DNA of 64,000 nt from Pycnococcus provasolii (GCA_938743325.2 OW568861.1:992001-1056000); one strand, 5' to 3'; numbered from the stretch's first letter, positions 20,247 to 30,733 are shown. Numbers and translations: made by a program. The notes: a model not told the origin generated them from the letters alone.

Positions 20247-23200
20247 CTACAGCGTGGAGACGCGACGCGGGCCGCCGGGTGCGCTGTCTCCCGCATACAA
20301 TTCGTTCGTGTACTGCAAGCTCGCCAGATACTCCTCGTTGCTATACGTTGGCCCGTCACCTAGGCGATCAAGGCTCAAGCCGGAAAGTCCATTTGCGCGT
20401 ATCGACGCCAACCACAACGTGAGATCCGCGGGAATGCGCATAATATCCACACAGGGAAGGAGGCAGAGGAAAGCAAGAATTGACCAGAGGAGCACGAGGC
20501 GAAAGCCCCACGTCAAAGATGTCACCTCCGCGATGACGCCGCAAAGCAACGGCGCAAGGATGTAGCCGAACAGCTGAAACGAAATGATAGACGTTGAGCT
20601 GGCAATGCTCTGCAGGGGAGCTGGAACGACTGTCAGCAAGACTCCAGTAAGCACGGGCACAATCATGGCGCCGAAGAACAGCAGCAGCCAGACGCCGCTG
20701 ATTACGCCTCCCAAGTTGTCCGCACCCATCGTCCCGAGCGCACAGATTACGGCAAGAGCACCAAAGCAGGCGCATGCACGCATAGCACGAAGGCGCTGGT
20801 AATGGCCGCGGTATCCACCGAGCCGGTCAATGAAGAATCCACCGAAGACAACTCCAAGGATCGGGGCTGTCGCGGACGTCGCGGAGAAGGCTGCCACAAC
20901 CTTTGCTAGTGCAATGCCCATGCCATCCGGCCGAGGAGCGGTGAGGTAATCTGTAATCCAAAACTGGATGCCCGTCACGACGAAGTACAGCGACGACAGG
21001 GTGGCAACCAGTGAGACGTACATCTCGTCAGTCAAAAGTAATCGAAGCTGACCCGCCAGGCTAGTTGGTGTCTGAAATTCCACATCCTCATGACGGCGCA
21101 TTTGCGATGCGACGGAGCTGAGAGAGCGGACATTTCCATTCCTCGCTTCGACGCTTTCGACGACAGCACCAGGCGAACCTCGGGGAGTGACGTTGCTGCT
21201 TGCACGCTCCAGGCCGCGCAAATTCTCTGAGCTGCCACCAGGAGGCTCGGCGTCGCTGGCGGTGCTTGTATTACTGCCCGAGCGCTTCATCTCGGGGAGA
21301 AGAGCCTTAGGCTTATAAAAGTCCAAATGCTGCACCGGGAAGGAGACGAGCACGATGATCAGAGCACCCATGAGGATCGCCTGCACAAGGAATGGGAGAC
21401 GCCATCCCTTGTACATGCCTTGGTGGCACTGCTCGATGCAAAAGCCTATGCTGTCGACGCCGAGGGCGTTAAAGATGCCGGCGAAGACGTATCCAAGCAT
21501 GATGCCGATGGGGCTCGCGCCCTGGATCAAGCTCATCCAAAGAGTCCTTCGATTGTGCGGTCCGAAGTTGTCCACCCAAACGGGGCAAAACACCGCCGCG
21601 GTTGACTTTGTTGCTCCCACAGCGGCACGGGTGAAGAAGAGCTGCCATCGATTTGTTGACAGTGAAAACGCAAGGCAGAAGACGACGTTGGCGCACAGCG
21701 TGATGACGAGAAGACGCTTCGAAGACATCACCTGCAGCAGGCGTCCGGACAGGCCTGCTCCAACCGTCAGGCCGATGAATGTACAAGAGCCCAGGAATCC
21801 TTTCATCGCAAGGTTGAGGGAGAACATTGAATCCGTCTCGAGCTGCTTGAGCGAGGCTGGAAGCGCGCCATTGTCAAGATTCGCAACCACCATGATGGCC
21901 ACAAGGCCGGTGAAGATCCACATCACGCGACGCGCCTCTGGGGTACCTGGTTGTGGGGCGAGGGACTCATGGTGCGTGCCCAGCTCAGCAAGATCGCCTG
22001 ATGCAGATCTGTCTCTCGATCGAATCCGTCGGAGTGGCGGTCCTTGAGCATCGTTTCGTGCGTCTGGCGCGTAGCGTGGTGTCTCGTTGAGCGAGATCTC
22101 GGCCAAGTCTTGCGAATGGCTCGCTGGTGCTGCGACGGTGCTGATACCCGATCTGCGCTGCGTCTGAGGCGTCTGAGCATCGCCTCTTCCAAATGCGTCA
22201 GAGGAGGTGGTCGTTGCGGCAGCAGATGATGCAAAGGAGGGAGGGGCAGCTTCCGAATGATTATTAGCGGCGCCGGCGGCGGTATTGGCACTCGGCGTGA
22301 CGGCAGAGAACAGGCTTTGAGTGGCATGCACAATCAAAGTCGGAGAAGCTGGAGGCTGCAGCGGTTCCTGCCGGAGTCCAAAGCTGCCTACAGACGATGC
22401 AGACGCTTCCCACGACATCAGAGGTGCCGCCTGTCCCATGAGCATGGCAAAGCTCTCCTCAGGACCCATGATGGACGAGCTGTGGCTCGGCGGACCAGAG
22501 CCGGGTGGCTGCTGCGAATGTTGCGAAGAGCCGCTAACATTTGCGCGGGGCACCGGTGTCGGTCTCGAAAGCCGCGGCAAGGACGATGGCGGTGCTTCCG
22601 GCGGCGGCGGTAGAGCAGGCACGGGGGTGGCCGCGGCCGCGGCCGTGGCGCGCATCGTTGTGCTTGGAGTTGGCGGCGGCGGCGGCGGCGGCCTGGGTTC
22701 CGGCGTCGAGGCCACAGGATTGGGTACCTCCAGCGATTCTGAACGTTCCAACTGCGGCAGTGCTGTTCTGGCTGGCGAAGAGCTCAAGGCTTGCTCAGCC
22801 TCAATAGCTTCCAAGAAGGAGACCGAATCCGCCGGCGACGAAGCAGTCAAGCTGGGTTGCGTCTGCGGCGACGTTGGCGACGGTGACGATGGTGACTGCC
22901 AATTTTCTGTTGTCGAGTTCTGCTGCCTCGGCGGTATGCTCATGGCGACTGTAGGTGCTGCTGCAGTTGGTCCCGAACCCACGTTTGCAATTGCGCGTTG
23001 CGAGAGACGTTGGCGCACGCGGCTCCGTTGTTCGGCGTTGCCCTCCTCCAGCGGGTCATCCGTTCCCGAAGACGTCGTCGTCATCGCTTGCAAGTCAGTT
23101 TCTTCGCGGCTTTCTCCAGCCGCTTCGTCTACACTGTTGCCGTGTTCATTTTCTGGCGCAAGGTCAGTACGTGACGAAGTCCCTTGATTTGTTGAAGCGT

Positions 23201-23354
23201 CTTCTGCGGTCGCCAGGCCCCCCTCACCTCCTGTCGTTGTTCCCGCCTGCGCTTCTGGACTACCCCCCCCTGGTGCACGCGCAGGCTGTGCAGGAGCGTG
23301 CACATCCACATCCGTGGCGTAGGCGTCGTCCAGCACCTCCTCCTGCTCCGCCAT
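20247..23354 (-). CDS. Major facilitator superfamily transporter with long disordered N-terminus
   Basis: The first ATG in frame is 23354 (MAEQEEVLDDAY), giving 1035 residues. Residues 1-470 are low complexity (Ser, Pro, Ala, Gln) and presumably cytosolic. From about 475 there are twelve likely membrane helices in two halves: the first begins MWIFTGLVAIMVVANLDNGALPASL, with GLSGRLLQVMSSKRLLV in the loop 2-3 position (the MFS G-x-L-x-D/R-R-type loop). A charged central loop of about 100 residues separates it from the second half, which has FIDRLGGYRGHYQRLRA at the equivalent loop. The overall look is near the Spinster-like branch, but the substrate cannot be told. The end is short and cytosolic (PRRVSTL). 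The MFS identity is clear. Confidence 0.85.
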   Translation of the reverse strand: MAEQEEVLDDAYATDVDVHAPAQPARAPGGGSPEAQAGTTTGGEGGLATAEDASTNQGTSSRTDLAPENEHGNSVDEAAGESREETDLQAMTTTSSGTDDPLEEGNAEQRSRVRQRLSQRAIANVGSGPTAAAPTVAMSIPPRQQNSTTENWQSPSSPSPTSPQTQPSLTASSPADSVSFLEAIEAEQALSSSPARTALPQLERSESLEVPNPVASTPEPRPPPPPPPTPSTTMRATAAAAATPVPALPPPPEAPPSSLPRLSRPTPVPRANVSGSSQHSQQPPGSGPPSHSSSIMGPEESFAMLMGQAAPLMSWEASASSVGSFGLRQEPLQPPASPTLIVHATQSLFSAVTPSANTAAGAANNHSEAAPPSFASSAAATTTSSDAFGRGDAQTPQTQRRSGISTVAAPASHSQDLAEISLNETPRYAPDARNDAQGPPLRRIRSRDRSASGDLAELGTHHESLAPQPGTPEARRVMWIFTGLVAIMVVANLDNGALPASLKQLETDSMFSLNLAMKGFLGSCTFIGLTVGAGLSGRLLQVMSSKRLLVITLCANVVFCLAFSLSTNRWQLFFTRAAVGATKSTAAVFCPVWVDNFGPHNRRTLWMSLIQGASPIGIMLGYVFAGIFNALGVDSIGFCIEQCHQGMYKGWRLPFLVQAILMGALIIVLVSFPVQHLDFYKPKALLPEMKRSGSNTSTASDAEPPGGSSENLRGLERASSNVTPRGSPGAVVESVEARNGNVRSLSSVASQMRRHEDVEFQTPTSLAGQLRLLLTDEMYVSLVATLSSLYFVVTGIQFWITDYLTAPRPDGMGIALAKVVAAFSATSATAPILGVVFGGFFIDRLGGYRGHYQRLRAMRACACFGALAVICALGTMGADNLGGVISGVWLLLFFGAMIVPVLTGVLLTVVPAPLQSIASSTSIISFQLFGYILAPLLCGVIAEVTSLTWGFRLVLLWSILAFLCLLPCVDIMRIPADLTLWLASIRANGLSGLSLDRLGDGPTYSNEEYLASLQYTNELYAGDSAPGGPRRVSTL

Positions 23355-24069
23355 GACAGCGTAGGCAGCGTCGCTGCGAGAGCGTCGAGGAAGGTTTCTG
23401 GCCGGCCGGAGGGGGAGAGGGGGAGGGAGGGGAGGGCACGGGTGGACGAACGCGTGCTCCTTCTTTGAGCTCCGTCTCCCTCTCGCGCCTTCGCGGGGGG
23501 AGGGAAGGGAAGGGGGGAAGGGGGCGGGAAAGCACACGCGAGAGGGAGGTGTCGATGAAAATGGCGGTGCAAGAGGGTGGTACGGAACAAGGAAGGAATA
23601 GTAAGCTGGTAAGGTTATGTAGTAACATAGGGGTAATCACGCAACAAATCACGCGACGGATCACGCGAAAGCCACCCACAGGCCGCTGTCGTACCATTCC
23701 CGTCCAGCCGTCAGAGCTGGCCCGCACACGGCCCACCTGCACCCCTGCACGGCAAGGCGGAAAACCTAATCCAGGGAAGTACCGGGTAGGAAGACCTTCC
23801 TATTCCTAGTGGGAAGAATCTTTTTCCTCTCCCACAACGACGGCTGCGCGCGAAACGGTAGGCGGGATCCGTCAATAACCTCGAAACCCGAAATGGAACG
23901 CCGAAGCTTGCCGGAACCCCTGATTAGTACTAGTCTCGTCCCACTTGTTCTATGGGGCCCCCCCTGCCTGTGCTGCGCCGGGGCGTGGCGGCGTTGGTTT
24001 ACATTCCGGTCGAGCCCCGACCAACCACCTCGCCCACCCCGCCGGCCTTCATCGAACGATCTGACCACC
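23355..24069. promoter_or_regulatory. Divergent promoter region between MFS and Arc1p-like genes
   Basis: These 715 bp separate two divergent start codons. They contain purine-rich G/A tracts at about 23406-23440 and 23490-23530, and three close ATCACGC copies at about 23636-23664. No supported gene is seen. No clear TATA box could be assigned. Confidence 0.5.
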
Positions 24070-25386
24070 ATGTCCGCTGTGCTGACTCTCTCGCTCGCGT
24101 CGCCGCCAGCTCTGGCGCCGCTGCTCGTGCGCCAGCTCGCAGACGTTTCCGCGCTAGTCGCCGTCGTCGACACGTCCGACGAAGCCGCACCCCCGGCTCT
24201 CTATGCGAGATCTACCGGCGACTTAATTGCGAGTGGCGAGGCGCCCGTGTGCAAGGCGATGGCGCGCATGCGCATCCTACCAGACGTGCAGAAACAGCTC
24301 CTAGGCGCAGACGAAGCCGAGGAGGCGAGTGTAGACCAGTGGCTAAGCCTGTGCTGCGAGCCGCCGGCGATGAACGCGCAGCCGGCGTTCGCCAACGCCG
24401 TCGAGGCACACCTTCAGACGCGCACGTTCGTCGCGACGAGAGCTGGGCCGTCGGTCGCGGACGCGGTGCTTGCGGCGCGCGTGTACGCGCTAGTCGCGAA
24501 GATGAAGAACGGCGACAAGGTTGGAAAATTTGTGAGCCTCTGTCGGTGGTTCGGGCACATGCAGGCGCTCGTGCCTGGAGTGTTGCCAGAGGTTGCTTTC
24601 CCGGAGACTTCTTTCGTTCCGCCGGCGGCGCCGGAGACTGGGGCGGCTGACGCCGCAGCGCAACAAGGCGCCAAGGGCGGCGCTGCGGCGGACAAAAAGG
24701 CGAAGGGCGGCGACGAGAAGAGTGCAGCAGCTCCTGCACCCTCCTCTTCCTCCTCAGACACGGCTGGCGGCGCAAAGAAAGCAGCCAAAGCTGAGAAGAA
24801 AAAGGAAAAGGGCGGTGGAGGCGACGGCAAGCCGGCGGCGGCACCTGCAAAGGCGGCGGCATCGGGTCCGCCTATAGACGTATCCCGCGTCATGATTAAA
24901 GTGGGCACCATCACGGAGGTGGGCAAGCATCCTGATGCCGACGCGCTGTACGTCGAGAAGATTGACCTTGGCGAAGAGGGCGGACCACGCACCGTCGTGA
25001 GTGGGCTTGTCAAGCACTACCCGGTGGAGGAAATGCAAAATCGCCGAGTTCTCGTGGTGTGCAACCTAAAGCCAGCGAAAATGCGAGGCGTGGAGTCGCA
25101 GGGCATGGTGCTGTGTGGGACGGGCGAAGATGGCAAGGTGGAATTCATCGAGCCTCCGGAGGGCGTACCAAATGGCGAGCGAGTTCTGTTCCCAGGATAC
25201 ACTGATGTCGACGGTGTACCCGAACCTGAGTCACCATTTATGCCACCAAAGAAAAAGATGTGGGAGGCTGTTCAGCCTGATTTTGCTACGGATGGTGCGT
25301 GCGTTGCGAAGTACAAGGACGTTGCATTCACAACGTCCAAGGGACCGTGCAAGTCAAAAACTGTCACAAACGCCGGTATCAAGTAG
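24070..25386 (+). CDS. Arc1p/AIMP1 (EMAPII)-like tRNA-binding cofactor
   Basis: 438 residues from the first ATG (ACCATGTCC context). The N-terminal 190 residues look like a GST C-terminal-like helical domain (VDQWLSLC, FVATRAGPSVADAVLAARVYALV), the module by which Arc1p and related proteins bind aminoacyl-tRNA synthetases. A Lys/Ala-rich linker (about 190-270) follows, which usually adds non-specific tRNA affinity. The C-terminal domain (about 275-438) is the EMAPII OB-fold: MIKVGTITEVGKHPDADALY, VVSGLVKHY, NLKPAKMRGVESQGMVLC, PPEGVPNGERV. It should help deliver tRNA to methionyl- or glutamyl-tRNA synthetase in the cytosol. No synthetase catalytic core is present, so this is a stand-alone cofactor. 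Confidence 0.88.
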   Translation: MSAVLTLSLASPPALAPLLVRQLADVSALVAVVDTSDEAAPPALYARSTGDLIASGEAPVCKAMARMRILPDVQKQLLGADEAEEASVDQWLSLCCEPPAMNAQPAFANAVEAHLQTRTFVATRAGPSVADAVLAARVYALVAKMKNGDKVGKFVSLCRWFGHMQALVPGVLPEVAFPETSFVPPAAPETGAADAAAQQGAKGGAAADKKAKGGDEKSAAAPAPSSSSSDTAGGAKKAAKAEKKKEKGGGGDGKPAAAPAKAAASGPPIDVSRVMIKVGTITEVGKHPDADALYVEKIDLGEEGGPRTVVSGLVKHYPVEEMQNRRVLVVCNLKPAKMRGVESQGMVLCGTGEDGKVEFIEPPEGVPNGERVLFPGYTDVDGVPEPESPFMPPKKKMWEAVQPDFATDGACVAKYKDVAFTTSKGPCKSKTVTNAGIK

Positions 25387-25459
25387 CGTTGTAATGCCTT
25401 TTTTTACAAAGAATACACAGCAAAACTTTTAACACGTTTTGTATATCATACACGGTACA

Positions 25460-28400
25460 TCACGCGCGGGGCATATCGCACATGTCGCATACTCTCGAGC
25501 TGACGACATTGATAAAAGTACAAGTCCCGCATGTCCAGGTATCCTGATTATTTACTCCACCAACGAGACGGCTGCCAGCAAACCCCCGCTCCACAGCATT
25601 CGTCGCCTTGGTCGACGTGGCGGCGCCGCCGTCAGCACTGGCGTATTCCGCAGTGCGTTGAAGGTAATCCGCCAAATCGTCGGGTGCCTGCCGATTCTTT
25701 CCCTCGCGTGGGTACAACACCAAGCGACTGCACGAATTTAAGCCAAGGGCACCCATCGTTTCGCCGTCACCATCCAAAGCGCGAGGCGGCGTGCCGTCAT
25801 CAGGCACCGACACTAGCACCTGCTCGTCAGGATGCACGCGAAATACCTGGCAGAGATGCAGGCGAACATCGCGAAGCGTCGTCGCACTCGATACCGACAT
25901 CTGCTCGACATTTGCACCACGGCGACGCACGCGTGAGTTTGGCGTCGCGGCAGCCGTCGCCGCCACGGCGGCGACGCTGCTGGCAACAGGCGTCGATGCC
26001 TGGTAAGTTACCGTCAGGCGGCCGCTGTCGTACATCGGCACCGCTGCCGCTGCTCGCACAGCTTCCAACTCTTTCACCTCCTCAGCCGCGCATTCGACGC
26101 AGGCAAGTGGAGTTGTGATGGCTGTGGAAATCAGAGAAGATGCAGAAGTGGCTGCGCTGTTGTTTGACACCGTAGACGCCTTGTCGCGCTTCGTCCCTCG
26201 CCGCGCCGTTGATCCGTTTGCTGCAACAACGTTCTGCTGCGATGATATTTCCCTTGGATCTGAAACTTGGATCCAAAGAGAGCTGCCATCGCAGGCTTCG
26301 GTACCGCCCACGCCCGCATCTTCGAGAGATGAGACGATCGCCTTGTACTCTGCAATTTGCACGGCACATAGACCAGCCTCCCCTGCGGCAAGGGTGTAAC
26401 CCTTTGCGCGCTTCGTGCGACCAACGGGAAGCCTGCCCTCCGCGTCTGGGCGAAGACCTGGAACGAACAGACGGCCATGCGGGCATCTCGCTGAGAGGCA
26501 CGCCGTGACATAATCCGATCTCGTCGGCCGTGCGGCGTCCGGTCGATGTGTGATCCAACTCGTCCATGCACGGGAAAAGGATGGGGGTAGCACACAAGCG
26601 CGTTCCCCCACAAGAAGCTCCAGGCCGTTTGGCAGAAGCATGCTTGGAGCCAGCGCGCGGTCCCAGGACCGCTGACTCGCCTGTGCGCCGCGGATCGCGC
26701 GGCGAGCATCATCACTCGCCACGCAATTTGCACATTCCGGCATGCCGACAGGAAACGGCTCCACGCTAGCATCCGTCGTTCCAACCGCTGTCGTAGCAGC
26801 ACGATCTTTCCACGTCCGAAGCATTTGCCAAGCCGCTTTCGGTACTTCCGCACGTCGCGCGTCGGCACCCTCTGCCTCTGGGCGAAGCTTGCCATGCTGG
26901 CATATAATCCCCTCGAGTGGACCGCGCCTGCGGAAAACCTGCGATTGTTCACGCCAGCTGCGAAGCCACGACCTCGACACGTAAACACCATCACGCTCTT
27001 CAGCGCTCTGCATTTCGTAGGCGTCAAGCATTTCGCTAATTTCCTTATGCCGTTCGCTTGCCACACCGTCGCCAACAATCGCGCTGAGCACCGCGGTAGC
27101 ACACGTCGGGCACCACGCCTGCGCATCAGATCGAGCGTGATGCTGAAGGTCCCATGCATCGCCATCGAGCTCTAAGATTTGTTGCCAGGCCGATTTGGGA
27201 ATCCGACGAAAGGCCCCAGCCCATGCGGCGCGAGGGTCCAGGTGGCCATGCGCACATAGCACCGCCATCGACTCCTTCTTCTTCGATGCGGCGGATGCGG
27301 CAGCAAAAGGACCCGCCAATTCGACCGCTGGCGGCGTCGCATCCACCTCGCAGGTGTCAGTCGCAGGAGTGGTCTCGAGCACTGGGCTTTGCTGCTTTGC
27401 CTGCGCCTCCGCCTCTAAATCCACAACCGTTGTTGTCTTTTGAGGTGACGGCACATCTGTGAGATTGACCACCTCCTTTTCGACGCTCTGCTTCACTTTT
27501 GGTGCAAATGGAGCAGCTGGCGCCGCCTCGGTGTCACACCATGCGCGAATCCATTCGTTGGGCACCCACATGCCATCGCCATGTGGCGGTATGGTATCAG
27601 CGCTGCATGCATCAATGGCTGCACGCATAGCGTTTCGACGCTTTTCGACCTTCGTCAGCGCATCCGCTCGCCTTGACTTGAGCTCCATATATCGTTGTTT
27701 CTCAGTTTCCTGCGATGCAGCGACACGCGATGCGACCGGCTTAGGAATCTCAACGTTGGCGACGTCGACGTCAGTGTCAGCCGAAGCTGCAAAGTCGACT
27801 GCATCACCGGTGTCCAGCACGTAGGTAAGCAGGTACACCTCGTCGCTCTCGAACTCATCACGGATCTCCGATGGGGCGTGATTGGCTCCTCGCGCGCGTT
27901 TTGCTGGCGGCGCGCCGTCTCCGTCTCCATCGCCGTCGCCGGTTCCGTCCACCTTAGTATCGCCTTGTACTTTTTCTGCCGCTGGTCCATTCGCCTTCTT
28001 TGCCTTAGGACCGCCTCTTCGATCCCCGAATGGGTTATTCCCAAGGCATGTCGCCTCGCGATCGTCTAGCTTCCACCAAGCCGCCTCATCTCCATCTCCG
28101 ACGATGAATGTGCGAGCTACGTAGTGTCCCGATGTTGCATTTGTACCGCGGTGGCAAAGAATCGTCCGGAGCCTGTACGTACCGGCGGATGATACATTCT
28201 CCAGACCCGACGGCTCGAGCAGCGCGCTGGCGGGAAACGAGGAGGGGAATCGGTACTTCAGTCCAACCTTCTTCCTTGCGAGAGTCTGCAGGTCAAACAC
28301 GAAGCGCTGCAGGTGGAGGTTCAGCGCGCGCGGCAGCTCGCGAATGACCAGTTGGCGCTGAGCTGCACAGCGCTGTCCGCAGTGCCCGCACTGATAGCTG

Positions 28401-29413
28401 GCCTGGCCATCGTCCAGCATCTCGATGCCTAGAAGGCGCGCAAAGGACGCATAGATTGTTGTACAGCCAGCTGAAATTTCGAGCGGAAGCTCGTAGAAGG
28501 GCACGCGCGACGTGCTCGCTTCCGATGTTCGATTGCAGCCGAGGCACCTCGTCGTATTGGACTGCCACCCACGGAATCGTGATGCAACGATGCGTCTCAT
28601 CGTTTGGTCGCGCAGGCAACTGACGTCGCGTTCCAGCAACTGCAGGAGCAGCGTGGAGAACTCCGCGCCGTCTTGCTGAACGCCCGTCTCTAGTTCGAGC
28701 AGCGATGCGAAGAAGGCGGGGTCGATGTACGACTGCCACGACAGTCGCAGCTGCATGGTTGCGAAGAGCTGCGCGAGACCAACTGCCACATTCTTCGATG
28801 GCGTGTCGTCGTCTTCCGTTGTCACAGCCTCATCGATGACCGAGCCAGCAGCGGCGTAGAGCTCGCGTCGAAACGCGCGGTCGGCGAAGAGACATTGCAC
28901 AGCAGCGTTCATGTAGCACGTCGCCCCAAGATTTCGCAAACCACACGGCGCGTTTTTGGAGCGATTCGTGGTGGATGCGCCCACAGCTTCTTCGGTCGGT
29001 GTGCTGCTGTCATTCTGCGGCGCCCGCGCTGCTGCAGCAGCATCTTCTGTGGAGTCAGCGGCGGCGTCTCGCTCTTGCTCGTCGTCCTGGTCTCCCTGCT
29101 GCTGCACATCGCCAAGTTCCGCGTCGATCGCCGCGATGGTTGGCGGGACCTTCTTCCACACTCCTTTCTTGCGGAACGCACCTGCTCTCGGTAGCGCGGC
29201 GCACACGCAGTGCACGCCCCCGTTGCCAGTGCAGTTGTCTCTGCACTGCTGGCCGTTGCGCGCGTCTTGTATCGCGTACAGGTGTGCGAACGCGTCTTGC
29301 GCGTATGTGACAGCACTGCCTTGCGTGAGTATGCTGACCGCCACTTCGACGGGTATGTGCGCGAGGCCGCTGCCCTGCGCGTTGCGTCGCTTCTTCGATG
29401 GTGCGGCGGGCAT
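25460..29413 (-). CDS. USP48/UBP26-like ubiquitin carboxyl-terminal hydrolase
   Basis: 1317 residues from the ATG at 29413 (MPAAPSKKRRNAQ); upstream open sequence is crossed by a telomere-type repeat and is not used. The USP catalytic core has the Cys box GLRNLGATCYMNAA (Cys166) and His box TSGHYVARTF (His430) with WWKLDD following. Zinc-binding Cys pairs (CLGC, CGHC) lie between. Three DUSP-like modules follow at about 600-960, each with a W-x-x-W segment and a C-x-H-G-x-L/K-x-P/R-type motif (CAHGHLDPRAAW, CQHGKLRPEAEG, CPHGRLFVPGLRP). A ubiquitin-like domain (about 1180-1250) and a RanBP2-type zinc finger (CX2CX10CX2C) close the protein. Plant UBP26 acts on H2B ubiquitin; a nuclear role here is inference. 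Confidence 0.9.
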   Translation of the reverse strand: MPAAPSKKRRNAQGSGLAHIPVEVAVSILTQGSAVTYAQDAFAHLYAIQDARNGQQCRDNCTGNGGVHCVCAALPRAGAFRKKGVWKKVPPTIAAIDAELGDVQQQGDQDDEQERDAAADSTEDAAAAARAPQNDSSTPTEEAVGASTTNRSKNAPCGLRNLGATCYMNAAVQCLFADRAFRRELYAAAGSVIDEAVTTEDDDTPSKNVAVGLAQLFATMQLRLSWQSYIDPAFFASLLELETGVQQDGAEFSTLLLQLLERDVSCLRDQTMRRIVASRFRGWQSNTTRCLGCNRTSEASTSRVPFYELPLEISAGCTTIYASFARLLGIEMLDDGQASYQCGHCGQRCAAQRQLVIRELPRALNLHLQRFVFDLQTLARKKVGLKYRFPSSFPASALLEPSGLENVSSAGTYRLRTILCHRGTNATSGHYVARTFIVGDGDEAAWWKLDDREATCLGNNPFGDRRGGPKAKKANGPAAEKVQGDTKVDGTGDGDGDGDGAPPAKRARGANHAPSEIRDEFESDEVYLLTYVLDTGDAVDFAASADTDVDVANVEIPKPVASRVAASQETEKQRYMELKSRRADALTKVEKRRNAMRAAIDACSADTIPPHGDGMWVPNEWIRAWCDTEAAPAAPFAPKVKQSVEKEVVNLTDVPSPQKTTTVVDLEAEAQAKQQSPVLETTPATDTCEVDATPPAVELAGPFAAASAASKKKESMAVLCAHGHLDPRAAWAGAFRRIPKSAWQQILELDGDAWDLQHHARSDAQAWCPTCATAVLSAIVGDGVASERHKEISEMLDAYEMQSAEERDGVYVSRSWLRSWREQSQVFRRRGPLEGIICQHGKLRPEAEGADARRAEVPKAAWQMLRTWKDRAATTAVGTTDASVEPFPVGMPECANCVASDDARRAIRGAQASQRSWDRALAPSMLLPNGLELLVGERACVLPPSFSRAWTSWITHRPDAARPTRSDYVTACLSARCPHGRLFVPGLRPDAEGRLPVGRTKRAKGYTLAAGEAGLCAVQIAEYKAIVSSLEDAGVGGTEACDGSSLWIQVSDPREISSQQNVVAANGSTARRGTKRDKASTVSNNSAATSASSLISTAITTPLACVECAAEEVKELEAVRAAAAVPMYDSGRLTVTYQASTPVASSVAAVAATAAATPNSRVRRRGANVEQMSVSSATTLRDVRLHLCQVFRVHPDEQVLVSVPDDGTPPRALDGDGETMGALGLNSCSRLVLYPREGKNRQAPDDLADYLQRTAEYASADGGAATSTKATNAVERGFAGSRLVGGVNNQDTWTCGTCTFINVVSSRVCDMCDMPRA

Positions 29414-29485
29414 GAACACAAAAAGGTGAGCGCGGAAGTTGGGAAAGCAGGAAAGGAAAGCAGGCGGCGGAACAGTCAAACGGGT

Positions 29486-29503
29486 GTTAGGGTTAGGGTT
29501 AGG
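29486..29503. repeat. Interstitial telomere-type repeat (TTAGGG)2-3
   Basis: Two full TTAGGG units and a partial third, 73 bp upstream of the USP48-like start codon, between it and the 3' end of the Mpv17-family gene. Confidence 0.88.
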
Positions 29504-29583
29504 AACTACGGGGATTTTGTGTTTTGATCTTTGGCAACACGGGGTCACAAGTTCGTAACTTTTGTTTGAATGTCGTCTCAGTT

Positions 29584-30474
29584 TCACTTCGCCGGCGCCG
29601 GTCGCGCACCCTGCCAGCTCAGGTACGTGTTCCACACGAGAGCGCACACGTTCGCCGCAGCAACCTGCAAGTTGGGCGGAATCACGCCGAAGTTCACCAC
29701 CTGGAACGGGATCCAAATAAGCCAATTAGCTTTGCACGTGGCCCACAGGTCGTTCTTAAGCTTGCTTGGCACAGACGACATCTCCCCGCTGAGCGTGAGC
29801 AGGCTGGAAAGGAATGCGGAGATAAACACAGGCGCCCACACGAACTGGTCGACAGCCACGCGGCTGATGGTCCCGGCAACCGTCTGGCTCGGAATGAGGC
29901 GGTTTAGAAAGCCGTACCAGTAGTGAAGGCCAGGTCCCACGAGAGCGGCGCCTAGGAACGTGAACTTGAGCGTTCGCACCACGTCCCAGCCGTTTCCGTC
30001 GGGGTTGAAGAATGTCTGCGCAATGAGGTCACCCACCGCGTTGAGAATTCCGCTCGTGATGACCTTTGTTTTGATGGGGTCCGATTCCGTGGCTGCGAGG
30101 TACTGCGCCCACAGGAGAGCGAGCCCGCTGCTCTTGTTCTTGTCGTCACCTGAGCCACCGCCGCCACCACCTCCACCTCCTCCTCCTGAGCCTCCTGAGC
30201 CTCCTGCGCCCCCGCCACCTCCTTCTGCGTTCGCGCGTACTTTATTCGTCGGCGAGTGCGAGGATGCGTGCATGCTTCGCCTTGTTGCCGCCGCCGCCAC
30301 AGTTGGCAAGATCGGTGCACGCGGACCTACCGACGAGGACAAACGGTGCGCTGACGTAGATGCGCGTGTTTGCTGCGAGCACGATCGAGAAGAGACGCGC
30401 AGGTGCGACGGTTTGTATGCGTTGGCGAGCTTGGCAGAGCCCCTCGCCGCCGCTGCGACGGAAGTGCGCAACAT
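29584..30474 (-). CDS. Mpv17/PMP22 family membrane protein
   Basis: 296 residues from the first ATG in frame. The first 70 residues are Ser/Arg/Ala-rich without acids (MLRTSVAAAARGSAKLANAY), fitting a mitochondrial or plastid transit peptide. A Gly-rich linker follows (about 90-120). The family domain begins LLWAQYLAATESDPIKTKVITSG and has the hallmark GPGLHYWYGFLNR, VDQFVWAPVF and WLIWIPFQVVNFGVIPP segments, with four expected membrane helices. Members include PXMP2, Mpv17 and yeast Sym1, proposed channels of organelle inner membranes or peroxisomes; the transported solute is not settled. Divergent from the carboxypeptidase gene. Confidence 0.92.
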   Translation of the reverse strand: MLRTSVAAAARGSAKLANAYKPSHLRVSSRSCSQQTRASTSAHRLSSSVGPRAPILPTVAAAATRRSMHASSHSPTNKVRANAEGGGGGAGGSGGSGGGGGGGGGGGSGDDKNKSSGLALLWAQYLAATESDPIKTKVITSGILNAVGDLIAQTFFNPDGNGWDVVRTLKFTFLGAALVGPGLHYWYGFLNRLIPSQTVAGTISRVAVDQFVWAPVFISAFLSSLLTLSGEMSSVPSKLKNDLWATCKANWLIWIPFQVVNFGVIPPNLQVAAANVCALVWNTYLSWQGARPAPAK

Positions 30475-30733
30475 GTGCAGAAAATAAAACAGGCTTAAGA
30501 AAATCAAGGTGGAAGGCTCGGAAGGGGGGAAAATATCGCGGGAAAAGAGCGGGGCAGGAGGTGACTCTGTGGGGATCCCTCGTTGAACCAGACTTTGATT
30601 TCAACCCCGAACTCAAACCTTGCGGGCGCGTCATCTGCGCGTCATCCCCCTCGCCCTCGCCCTCTCAGGACTCCGCCATCCCTCTGCCCTCTGTCTGTCT
30701 GCACGCGCGCAGGCACGCTGATCTGCTGCGGCG
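30475..30733. promoter_or_regulatory. Short divergent promoter, Mpv17-family / carboxypeptidase
   Basis: Only 259 bp separate the two start codons. A CCCTCGCCCTCGCCCTCTC tract at about 30649-30667 is the only striking element. Both promoters must fit here. Confidence 0.45.
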
